Shown here piece by piece: positions 16,396-25,100 of a stretch of 50,012 nt of DNA (its first letter is position 1; every line of letters begins with the position of its first letter). The notes beneath the pieces were generated by a model. It saw only the letters and a list, made by a program, of their open reading frames with translations, was not told where the DNA came from and ran no database searches. A program made the position numbers and the translations under genes. Origin of the DNA: Planctomycetia bacterium (GTDB lineage Bacteria; Planctomycetota; Planctomycetia; Pirellulales; Thermoguttaceae); NCBI GenBank assembly GCA_030539295.1, contig JAUNSJ010000028.1, positions 1 to 50,012 of the forward strand, read 5' to 3'.

Positions 16396-17271
16396 ATGGA
16401 AAAAATGTTGCTGTTTCTTGTTACTGTTCGAAAGATCTGTTTGGTTGCGATTGCCGGGGGACTCCTCTTGACCGCCGGCTGTGCCAGTGAGGTACTGAAA
16501 GGTCAGGTGGACGCCTCGCGTGCGGCGCAGGATGAACTTGCCCAGGAGCTTGCGGCGACGCGTGAGCATGTGCGTCAGCAGGATGCGCGAAACGAAGAAC
16601 TCGTGCGGGTACAGGCAGAGCTGGAAGGTCAGATCCAAAACGTGGTCGCTTCGCTCCGGAAAGAGACGGAGGAACTCTCGCGTGAACGTGACCTGCTCTT
16701 GCAGGAGCGGGACACCCTTGCGCAGGAGCGGGATCTGCTCGCGCTGCGGTATGAGGAAGCGACGGCACCGTCCGTTATTCGGAACGCTGCCTGGGAGCGG
16801 CCGGCCGATCTTACCATTGTTCCAAATAATAGTGAAAAGCGATTTCGACCGGTCATTGAGGACCCGGAACTATTACCGCCGCGATTCGAAGAGGGGAAAA
16901 TCATACTGGAAATATCGGACGGGTTGCTATTTTCCCAGCCGCTGCGTCATGAGTCGCCGGAGCTGTCGGAGCAGGGCAAGGCGCGGCTCCTTCGTATAGC
17001 CAACGAATTGCGGCGATACAGTCCGACGGGGACCTGGCGTGTGGAAGGGCACGTTAATGGCCCGGTGAGCGACGCCTCGGGCAATGACAGGGCGATCGAC
17101 GTATCGCTGCGGAAATCGGCGGCGGCGGTAAACTTTCTGGCCGTTGAGTGCGGAGTGCCGTCAAACCGACTGGAGATCGCCGGTTGCGGATGCGCACACA
17201 ATGTAATAGCCCGCTCGACGTCGGGCGTCTGTCGCAACGACCGCATTGAACTTATCGTTGAGTTGCAATAA
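16396..17271 (+). CDS. OmpA-domain lipoprotein with coiled coil
   Basis: 291 residues from ATG 16396 (MEKMLLFLV), with GGGAG upstream. A type II signal peptide ends in the lipobox LLTAGC (24-29), so Cys29 should be lipidated. Residues 33-120 form a charged heptad coiled coil (runs of E/R/Q with repeated RERDLLLQERD-like units). The C-terminal 130 residues resemble the OmpA/MotB peptidoglycan-binding domain: FSQPLRHESPELSEQGKARL, GTWRVEGHVNG, the NDRAIDVSLRKSAAAVNFL helix, the GVPSNRLEIAGCG turn and NDRIELIVEL at the end. It probably tethers a membrane to peptidoglycan. It faces the convergent radical SAM gene across 110 bp of G/C-rich DNA. Confidence 0.85.
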   Translation: MEKMLLFLVTVRKICLVAIAGGLLLTAGCASEVLKGQVDASRAAQDELAQELAATREHVRQQDARNEELVRVQAELEGQIQNVVASLRKETEELSRERDLLLQERDTLAQERDLLALRYEEATAPSVIRNAAWERPADLTIVPNNSEKRFRPVIEDPELLPPRFEEGKIILEISDGLLFSQPLRHESPELSEQGKARLLRIANELRRYSPTGTWRVEGHVNGPVSDASGNDRAIDVSLRKSAAAVNFLAVECGVPSNRLEIAGCGCAHNVIARSTSGVCRNDRIELIVELQ

Positions 17272-17381
17272 ATGGAATTTCAATAAAATGCAATGTGGGG
17301 CAGCGGCGTAATGAGGCCGGTAAGGCGCGGTAGGGGCGTTAAGGCGCAGGCGGCCGTACCGGTAAAAGCCGGCCACACCGG

Positions 17382-18476
17382 TTAAAAGAAGGGGCAGTCA
17401 GGTTCCGGGCCGAGCGGGTCGCCACAGGTCGCGAAGGCACGGGCACGACTTCCGCCACAGACGTCGTTCCAGGAGCAGGTTCCGCAAATACCGCCGAACT
17501 GCGATGGCGTTCGCAACTTCCGGAATAACGGATGATTCTGATAGACCTCAACGACGGAATCCCGTGGAAACTGACCGCAGGAGAGTGGGAGAAATCCGGC
17601 GGGATAAATTTCGCCATTGTGCCCGGTAAACATGATTCCGCGTCCGTCGGTAATGCCAAGGGGAGCGCGATGCTCGCCTGCCCTGTGTACCGCTTCGGCG
17701 GACATTTCGCGTGTGACTTTTTGCGGAACGGCCAGCGGGTCGCCCCCATGCTCCAGGACGTAGCGTCGATAATGGGGAGCCTCGGTCGTCTTGATTGCGT
17801 AGGGCATTTCCCGGGACAAGTTAAAAAGTTTTTCAAAAACGTGCAAATACTGTTCTTTTGTTATGCGATGTTCGTCCCGCCCTCGCCCAACGGGAACGAG
17901 AAAGAAGACGGACCAGATGGCGATTCCCTCGTGTGCCAGCAGGGTGGCAATTTCGTCGAGTCGGTCAACGTTGCTCGCTGTCAGTGACGTATTGACCTGT
18001 ACAGGCAGGCATAATTCGCGAGACCAGGCGAGCATGTTCCGCGTTTGTTCAAAGCTTCCTTCAAACCCGCGGAACGAATCATGCAAGTCGGCGTCCGGGC
18101 CGTCGAGACTCAATCCGATCGCGTTTACACCGGCTTCTTTTGCGAGTAGAAATTTTTCGCGAGTGGCCAGCGGAGTGGCAGACGGAGTCAAAGCAGTTTG
18201 AATTCCGTGCGAATGGGCAAGTTTAATTAAGTCGAAGAGGTCGGCCCGCTTGAGCGGATCGCCGCCTGTGAAGCAGAGCGTGGGCTTGCGAGGAAACGTT
18301 GCGACCTGGTCAATGAGCTTGCGCGACTGCTCCGGGGAGAGTTCATCGGGTGCGGGAGTCGACTGGGCACTTGCCCGGCAGTGCTTGCAGACCAAGTCAC
18401 AGGCGCGAGTTATCTCATAATAAAACATGAGAGGATTCCGGCCGAAATCTTCTTTCGTATACGGCGTGCCATGCAT
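17382..18476 (-). CDS. radical SAM/SPASM protein (TIGR04053-like)
   Basis: 364 residues from ATG 18476, with AAGGAG about 12 bases upstream; the GTG at 18488 would sit directly on that site. The radical SAM cluster motif is C-x3-C-x2-C in RACDLVCKHCRAS (Cys26, 30, 33), followed by CFTGGDPL and LSLDGPDADLHD. The C-terminal SPASM-type region has CGTCSWNDVCGGSRARAFA and GDPLGPEPDCPF, which holds auxiliary [4Fe-4S] clusters. This layout matches the haem-synthesis-related AhbD/NirJ group and most closely what I recall of family TIGR04053, whose substrate is not established. It lies 15 bp after rpiB and ends the prs operon. Confidence 0.88.
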   Translation of the reverse strand: MHGTPYTKEDFGRNPLMFYYEITRACDLVCKHCRASAQSTPAPDELSPEQSRKLIDQVATFPRKPTLCFTGGDPLKRADLFDLIKLAHSHGIQTALTPSATPLATREKFLLAKEAGVNAIGLSLDGPDADLHDSFRGFEGSFEQTRNMLAWSRELCLPVQVNTSLTASNVDRLDEIATLLAHEGIAIWSVFFLVPVGRGRDEHRITKEQYLHVFEKLFNLSREMPYAIKTTEAPHYRRYVLEHGGDPLAVPQKVTREMSAEAVHRAGEHRAPLGITDGRGIMFTGHNGEIYPAGFLPLSCGQFPRDSVVEVYQNHPLFRKLRTPSQFGGICGTCSWNDVCGGSRARAFATCGDPLGPEPDCPFF

Positions 18477-18491
18477 AGTCGACTTCACTCC

Positions 18492-18971
18492 TTATGGGAT
18501 ATCCCGCTTGCGATTTGCTTCCATTTGCTCTTGTTCAATTTGTGCAATTTTTCGTTTGCGACGTTCATGTCGCCCGCCGGCGAATTCCGTATTAAGCCAG
18601 ATTTCGACGAGGCGGTCGATTGTGGCCTCCGAGAGCATATCTCCGGAGAGGCAGAGCACGTTCAAATCGTTGTGTCGGCGGCTCATTTCGGCGGAGAACC
18701 CGTCGATTACTGGCGCGGCGCGAACGCCGGGGAATTTATTTGCGACGATACTCATACCAATACCAGTACCGCAGATGAGTATACCGCGGTCCATCGTTCC
18801 GTTGGAAACGGCTTCGGCGACGGCGGCCGCCACGTCGGGATAGTCGACCGGCTCCGGCCGTTCCGACGTTGGCCCTATATCAATCACCTCATGACCCAAA
18901 CTTTTAACGAACGAGTCCAGATTAAGACGGGTTCGCACTCCGTGATGGTCGCTACCGATCATGATTTTCAT
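18492..18971 (-). CDS. rpiB: ribose-5-phosphate isomerase B
   Basis: 159 residues from ATG 18971 (MKIMIGSDHHG). It interconverts ribose-5-phosphate and ribulose-5-phosphate. All expected residues are present: DHHG (8-11), the catalytic Cys67 in LICGTGIGMSIVANK and His100 in RRHNDLNVL. The basic, Glu/Gln-rich tail (about 140-159) is a short extension. The start lies within the last 20 bases of the upstream phosphohexomutase gene, so the two are translationally linked. Compare the degenerate paralogue at 3784-4242. Confidence 0.94.
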   Translation of the reverse strand: MKIMIGSDHHGVRTRLNLDSFVKSLGHEVIDIGPTSERPEPVDYPDVAAAVAEAVSNGTMDRGILICGTGIGMSIVANKFPGVRAAPVIDGFSAEMSRRHNDLNVLCLSGDMLSEATIDRLVEIWLNTEFAGGRHERRKRKIAQIEQEQMEANRKRDIP

Positions 18972-20418
18972 CTTGTCCTGTTTCTCCAATCTGAATAAGG
19001 TGTTCTTCCATCTCGCGACAGAGAGCCAGAGCGGTGTCCTGGTCGCGTGCTTCCGCAATAATGCGCATAATCGGCTCGGTATTACTGGCGCGAACGAGTA
19101 CCCAGCGGTCGGGCCAATCGATGCGTAGTCCATCTTGCCGGTTAAGTTTTTCGTAGGCGAGTCGTTCCGCAAGCTTATCGAGCAGCAGGGAACTGGCCGC
19201 AAGTTCCGTGGGAATTTTGCGCTTGACAATGGCGTAGCCCTGAAGTCCGGCCACGAGCGAGGCAATGGACGTCCGATGTCGGGCAGCAAGTTCCAGAATT
19301 TGCGCCATGCCAACGAAACTGTCGCGAACATAGCCCACGGCCGGGTCGATCGGACCTCCGTTGCCTTCACCGCCGTAAAGAGCGTTCTGGGCGAGCATGC
19401 AATCGACGACGTTCGCTTCTCCGACCGGAGCGGCCAGGCATTTAAATCCGAACCGCTCGGCCAGGTCCATGGTCATGCGACTGGTCGCGCAGTTTATGAC
19501 CAGTGTCCCCTGGCAGGCCCCGCGGCCCTCACTCTGCTCCTGCTGCCCGCTTTGCTCCTGGCAATGCTCCTGCTGGAATTTTTCCAAACGATTCCAGGCA
19601 CACAGTGCGGTGGTGTACTCCTCGCCGCAATAGTGGCCCTGGTCATCGATTATGGCCAGTCGGTCGGCGTCAGGATCCTGACAGAAACCGAGGTCGCAGC
19701 CGAGTTCGCGTACTTTTTCCCCTACGGTCTGTACATTTTGCTCCAGGGGTTCCGGCGTATGCTCAAAGGTTCCGTTCGGTTCACCACCGAGAGTGAGAAC
19801 GTCACAATGGAGCGCTTGCAAGAGCGGAATCCCGAGCAGACTGCCGGCGCCACCGTTAGAGTCGAGCAGCACACGAAATTTCCGTGATCGAATACTCGAG
19901 ATGTCGACCGTATTGAGTACGGTGGTGAGATGGTCGGTAAGCGTATCGGCCAGTCGGGTTCGCTTGCCAAGTTGGTCGACAGGCACCCAGAGTTTATGCC
20001 AGCGACTCGCGTTCAAGCCGGAGAGCTGCTCATATTTGGCGAGAATTTGCTCGCCGAGCAGTTTCGGAACGACGCGTCCTTCCTTGGCAAAAATCTTTAA
20101 CCCGTTAAACTCAATTGGGTTGTGACTGGCGGAAATTTGGATACCACCGGCACACTGATGACGGCGTACCAGAATGCCAACGGTGGGCGTTGCGGCGACA
20201 CCGGCGTCGAGAATGCTTCGCCCGGTGGCGGTGAGTACGGCCGTTATGGCGTCGGCCAAAATAGCGCCACTGGAGCGCGAATCACGCGCCAGCAGAATGG
20301 GACCAGGTCCCATAACTGCCGCGGCCGCCAGCGCGTAATGCTGGGCCACCCAAGGCGTTAACGTCTCTCCTATCGTGCCACGAAGTCCGGAGACACTGAT
20401 TATCAGCGGTGCTGTCAT
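18952..20418 (-). CDS. phosphoglucosamine mutase / phosphomannomutase family protein
   Basis: 488 residues of the alpha-D-phosphohexomutase family. The four domain signatures are in order: the phosphoserine loop ISASHNP (Ser98), metal loop DPDADR (248-253), sugar loop GEGNGG and phosphate-binding RASNTEPIMRI near the end. The loop wording fits GlmM/ManB enzymes, but the substrate (glucosamine, mannose or glucose phosphate) cannot be fixed. A Gln/Glu-rich stretch at about 280-303 is an extra low-complexity insertion in domain 3. Its operon partners are prs (81 bp upstream) and rpiB (overlapping). Confidence 0.9.
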   Translation of the reverse strand: MTAPLIISVSGLRGTIGETLTPWVAQHYALAAAAVMGPGPILLARDSRSSGAILADAITAVLTATGRSILDAGVAATPTVGILVRRHQCAGGIQISASHNPIEFNGLKIFAKEGRVVPKLLGEQILAKYEQLSGLNASRWHKLWVPVDQLGKRTRLADTLTDHLTTVLNTVDISSIRSRKFRVLLDSNGGAGSLLGIPLLQALHCDVLTLGGEPNGTFEHTPEPLEQNVQTVGEKVRELGCDLGFCQDPDADRLAIIDDQGHYCGEEYTTALCAWNRLEKFQQEHCQEQSGQQEQSEGRGACQGTLVINCATSRMTMDLAERFGFKCLAAPVGEANVVDCMLAQNALYGGEGNGGPIDPAVGYVRDSFVGMAQILELAARHRTSIASLVAGLQGYAIVKRKIPTELAASSLLLDKLAERLAYEKLNRQDGLRIDWPDRWVLVRASNTEPIMRIIAEARDQDTALALCREMEEHLIQIGETGQDENHDR

Positions 20419-20499
20419 ACTACACCTCTACTCCTTTTCCTGTTCCTTTTCCCGTGCCTGTTACCGGTTGCATTTCTCTGTCGCTTTTGAAGGGGCCAC

Positions 20500-21474
20500 T
20501 TAAAAATACTGCCCCCAGCTTGTTCGACTTTCCTGGAACATCTGGCTCACGGACTCGTCGTGGTGGATGCGCTTAATGGCTTCGCCGAAAATACTGGCCG
20601 TACTCAGGACCTTAATATTTTTGAGTACGTCGTGTTCCGGCAGGAGCGGAATGGTATCGGAGAGGACAATTTCCTCAATGGGTGCGCTGGAAAGCTGCTC
20701 AACGGCGTTGCCGCACAAGACGCCGTGCGTGGCCGCGATATAGATTTTTGAGGCACCCATCTGACGAATCAGGTGTGCTGCCCCGCAGATGGAACTGCCG
20801 GTACTAATCATATCGTCGAACATTAAGGCAACGCGACCTTCGATGGGGCCGCCGATCAGGTTGGCCTGTTCCACAATATTGCCATGACGACGTTTGTCGA
20901 TAATGGCGAGGGTGCCCCCGAGTGCGGCGACGTGACGCGCGGCTCGTTTAATACTTCCCTCATCGGGACTTACGACGACGGTGTCCTTGTTCTCGTAACC
21001 CAAAGAAGCGATATAGGCGTCGATAATGGGGGACGCGGAAAGGTGATCGACGGGGATATCGAAGAAGCCCTGAATCTGGGCCGCGTGCAGGTCCATGGTC
21101 AGAACGCGGTCGGCGCCGGCGCGGGTGAGCAGATTGGCGACGAGTTTGGCCGTAATGGGCGTGCGGCCTTCATCTTTGCGGTCTTGCCGGGCGTAGCCGA
21201 AGTAGGGAATGACGGCGGTAATGCGGTCGGCACTGGCTCGTTTGAAACTTTCAATCATAATCAGAAGTTCCATTAAGGAGTCGTTAACGGGGCGGCATGT
21301 CGGCTGCACGATAAAGACATCGACTCCGCGCACGTCTTCGTCGACGCGGCAGAAGGATTCGCCGTCGGGGAACCGGGTCAGGTTGATTTTACCCAAGGGC
21401 AGGCCAAGGTATTCGCAAATTTTCGTGGTCAACTTGGGATTGGCATTTCCCGAAAAAACCTTAAGTGATTTCAT
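20500..21474 (-). CDS. prs: ribose-phosphate pyrophosphokinase (PRPP synthetase)
   Basis: 324 residues, normal for class I PRPP synthetase. It makes PRPP from ribose-5-phosphate and ATP for nucleotide, histidine and tryptophan synthesis. Motifs seen: the FSGNANPKL start, FPDGES, the ATP-binding loop region IPYFGYARQDRKD, the metal-binding TMDLHAAQIQGFFDIPVDHL, the flexible-loop lysine/arginine in KRRHG and the PRPP-binding loop MFDDMISTGSS. First gene of a minus-strand operon that also carries rpiB, whose product supplies its substrate. Confidence 0.97.
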   Translation of the reverse strand: MKSLKVFSGNANPKLTTKICEYLGLPLGKINLTRFPDGESFCRVDEDVRGVDVFIVQPTCRPVNDSLMELLIMIESFKRASADRITAVIPYFGYARQDRKDEGRTPITAKLVANLLTRAGADRVLTMDLHAAQIQGFFDIPVDHLSASPIIDAYIASLGYENKDTVVVSPDEGSIKRAARHVAALGGTLAIIDKRRHGNIVEQANLIGGPIEGRVALMFDDMISTGSSICGAAHLIRQMGASKIYIAATHGVLCGNAVEQLSSAPIEEIVLSDTIPLLPEHDVLKNIKVLSTASIFGEAIKRIHHDESVSQMFQESRTSWGQYF

Positions 21475-22178
21475 GGAATCGACTTCCTGTAGGTGCAGGT
21501 ACGTTTCAGCTCAAGCCGTAAAGGGAGCGAGACGAACGAGCGTGGTCAAAAGGCCACCGAAACGCAACAATGTACACAAATCGCAGGCAACGTTTGAGTG
21601 CGGGTACGCCTTCCGTCCGTTTCGGTTTTAAGGCGGAAAGTACCTTCCATTTTACGCGAAAAGAGGGGGACTGGCAAGGGGGAACCTGTTTCTTGGCAAA
21701 AAAATAGAAATTGTGATGTTTTTTTAGAACGAAACACCCTCTTACTTAGTCTAACAGGGAGTGTGGGACTGCCCTAAATACAAAAACCGGGATTCGGTAA
21801 GTGTACACAACATAAAAATGTTTTTCGGTAATTGATTATAATTTTTTATTTTCAATATTTGAATCGTTTTTATCATTCAGGGCAGGAGGCGCTCCTTATG
21901 CGTGGGGAAGGATTAGCGAGCGGCTGGAGACGGACTTGGCTGTCTTTTTTCCAGTTTAGTTTTTTTTCGCAAGGCCCTACAACTGTTACATTACCTTTAA
22001 TACAGCGCAAAACGACAGGAAAAAGAGCAATTTAGTTCGTTTTTCCTCTCCTTTTTGTTGCGGGTATCCGGTAATTTGATTATAATAAGGATTGTGTAAT
22101 TTTGCCTTGATTGGGGCAAAGAGTATTTTTGCTGTTCGGGTACGGATTTAGTTTTTTGACTAACGAAGGAATTTTGAT
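21475..22178. other. 704-bp divergent region between prs and the giant gene
   Basis: AT-rich towards the giant gene. It holds two near-identical boxes, CGGTAATTGATTATAAT (21826-21842) and CGGTAATTTGATTATAAT (22069-22086), each ending in TATAAT. A perfect SD-like AGGAG at 21885-21889 is followed by CTCCT and ATG 21898; the short frame there is not convincing. Confidence 0.5.
22058..22086 (+). promoter_or_regulatory. candidate promoter of the giant gene
   Basis: TATAAT (22081-22086) lies 17 bp after a weak -35 (TTGCGG, 22058-22063). The start would be near 22093, giving an 86-base leader. The same -10 context recurs 244 bp upstream. Confidence 0.45.
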
Positions 22179-25100
22179 ATGTCACGCACCGGGAAGAATT
22201 TTCTGGCTGGTCTTTTGGACAAGGTAACTACGCGCTCTTTAGTAAATTCCCGCTGGTTTGACCGCGGATGGCAAAACAAGTTCAAGGCCAAGCATCTGGC
22301 CCTTGAGACGTTGGAAGATCGGCAGCTTTTGGCGGTTGCCTATTCCGAGTATCTTGAGTACTATGTTTACGAGGACATATGTGCGGCGCATCCGGAGTTC
22401 AATCTGGGCGAATACGGTTCGGCCAATACGATGGTGCTGTCTGGTACGCGTTTAACGGCCGATAATCTGAAGACGGCGATTAACGATGCCATGGCGACCG
22501 GGTCCGACGACCTTATCGTGCTGAAGACGACGGCCGAGAATTTTGCCTTGGACCTGGGCTCGACTCCTTTGACCCTGGACATTAACAGTACGGCGTCTGG
22601 TACGCTGACGATTGTCGGTTATGGCTCCGTTGACCCGAAAGTCGGTGCCGAGGGCGACGTTGTCATGAAGGTCAACGCCGGAACAGTCAATCTGGGTAAT
22701 CTTACTCTGGTCGGAACGCAAGAGAAGGGTGCCGCCGAGAGCGTTATTCTTGACATTGGCCGCAGTGCCAAAGTGACGCAGTCGGACGTGACTCTGTCGG
22801 TCGCGACTTATTGGACGGAGAATCTTCCGGCCGGTGGCGATGCGAAGATCATGTACAATGAGGGCATCTACTCCGTTGATTTTTCGACCGACCCGACTTC
22901 CGTTTACCGTTCTTACGTAACCGGTATGACCTCACTGGACCAGGTCAATAAGCTGCTTGAGAACCAATATGAAGAGGGGATTTATCACGAGGACGACGAG
23001 GCCAATGTCGTCTATACCGACTCAAACTTCGTTGACGTCGATATTTACGACACAATCGGTCGCGATTCGAATCTGGCCTGGGCCGGAATCTCCTCCGATA
23101 TGCTTTCTTACACCGGCTGGGGTAATGCCATTGCGACGAACCCGGAAGCTGTCTATTCTTATTATGTTGACAATTTTACCGATGGAAAAGGTTCCTTGGA
23201 ATACGGCCTGAACTGGTTCATGAACGGGCTGGAGAATTACTACAGTTCCAACGCAGACTTTGCAACGGCGACCGCGGGGTCCGGCAACCTGTTCGACGGA
23301 AAATATCAGTTCAATGATTTCGGCGGCTCCTTTGAGTCCGACTCCTATTATATGATGAATAGCAGTCGTTCTCCGTTAGCCGGAATCGACCAGTTACTCA
23401 AAGCCGGCTATGCCGTAGGCGCGAACTTGAGTTCCGCGGTGACAACGCTCACGGAGTCGTACGACGTTACGACCGTTGGCGGCGTTCCCACCAAAGGCAC
23501 GCCCACCGAAACGAAGGACGAGAAAACCGAATCTTCGACCGGAGCTGTTACGATCTGGGGCTATAAATATAATAAGACGGCCACACAAAACACGGCCGAT
23601 TACTATGTGGGTCTGTTCGCGACCGTGGCCGACGACGATCCGCGTGGCGACCTGGCCGAAAATCAGCTTGAATATCTCTCCGTCTCCTGGAATACTTTGG
23701 GCGACGCCGGACCTCTCTATACTTACGAGTTCGACGGCTATGGCCGAACCGAGGATTTCAAACAAACCGTGACCCCTGGCACGCAGGAAGTCAATACGGA
23801 GACAGGCGTTATAACGCAGAAAGATTCCTATGTCGACGTAACGACTTCGTCTGTGGCGTACCTGACTTCGTTTGTCTATTTGGCTCGGGCAGAAGGTTAT
23901 GCCCCGGTCGAGCAGGATCGTTACGAGCCGAACGACACGATGGTGGAAGTCGATAGTGCGGTCGAAGGCGCGACCGACAGTCCCAATCTGGGTATTGTCA
24001 GTGGTCTGGTTCAGATTGATGACCTGAACGTGGCCGGAACGGACCCGTGCGACTGGTTCAAATTTAAAACGCGTCAGGGCTGCTCCATTGCGGACTACGT
24101 TGCGGTTCAGTACGACACGACACTTTTCAGTGGTGACCTGCGTCTTTCGCTGCACACGCGTGACACTGAAGGCAACGTGGTTGACCTTGGGGACCAGGGC
24201 TTCACCATGACGCGCACGCAGATTTCCTCGGTGGATGAATATGGGAACGGGACCAATACGTGGCGAGTGGCCATTTCGCTGGCTGGTCTTCCCGCGTGCG
24301 AGGACGGCCAATATTATTATGTCTGTGTCGAGCGGGCCAAGAGCACCGTCGATTGCAAAGATTATTCACTGCTCATACAGACCTGTTCCGACGACGCTTA
24401 CGAACTCAATAATACGCGTAAACAGGTCCTTGCGCACGCGGAAGGCGGGGATACTTCCCCGAATCTGGGCCAGATTACTGTGCCGGAACTCGTCGTGTCC
24501 GACCTCATTCTGAAGCAGGCCAGTGTCTACTCCGGGGCAACGTCGGAGGTGGACGGTTTCCGATTCATTATGACAGGCTATGGCGGTGAAAATTCCTGGA
24601 TTGAAATTCGGTACGACGCCACGAACCACGATAACAGTCCGAACGACTCCGACCTTGACCTTTATCTCTATCGGGACTACGCCGAGGGGGCCGGCTACAC
24701 GACCGGTTGGGGTGATTTGGTTGCTCAAAGTGTTCACAATGAAGATAATGGGGTCGAACGCATCTCTCTGGACGGCTTAACTCCTGGCACGTACTATATT
24801 AAGGTGGGCGGATTCGTTAATGCGGAAAACCTTCAGAACTACAAGATGATTATTCATCTGCGAGACGAAGGCGATTTGCCGGGTATTGGTATTACCTCGG
24901 AACCCGACTACTACGTCGATACACCGGAAGAGTGGAGCGGTCCCGTTGTTGCCACGAGTGAATCCTATGCCAGTTACGACCCGGAAAAATCGGTAACCGA
25001 CAAGTTCACGACCGAGCCGGTCATGTACACGCAGGATACGATTTATCTTAATATGGACCTGGCGGCGGCCGCGAGTTGTGAAGATGGCGAAACGGTGAAA

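Noticed and set aside
21832..22035. 67-residue frame, or a shorter one from ATG 21898 after AGGAGG
   Set aside because: The ribosome site is inviting, but the peptide has no recognisable features, the region is AT-rich leader DNA, and the SD lies in a small AGGAG/CTCCT palindrome.
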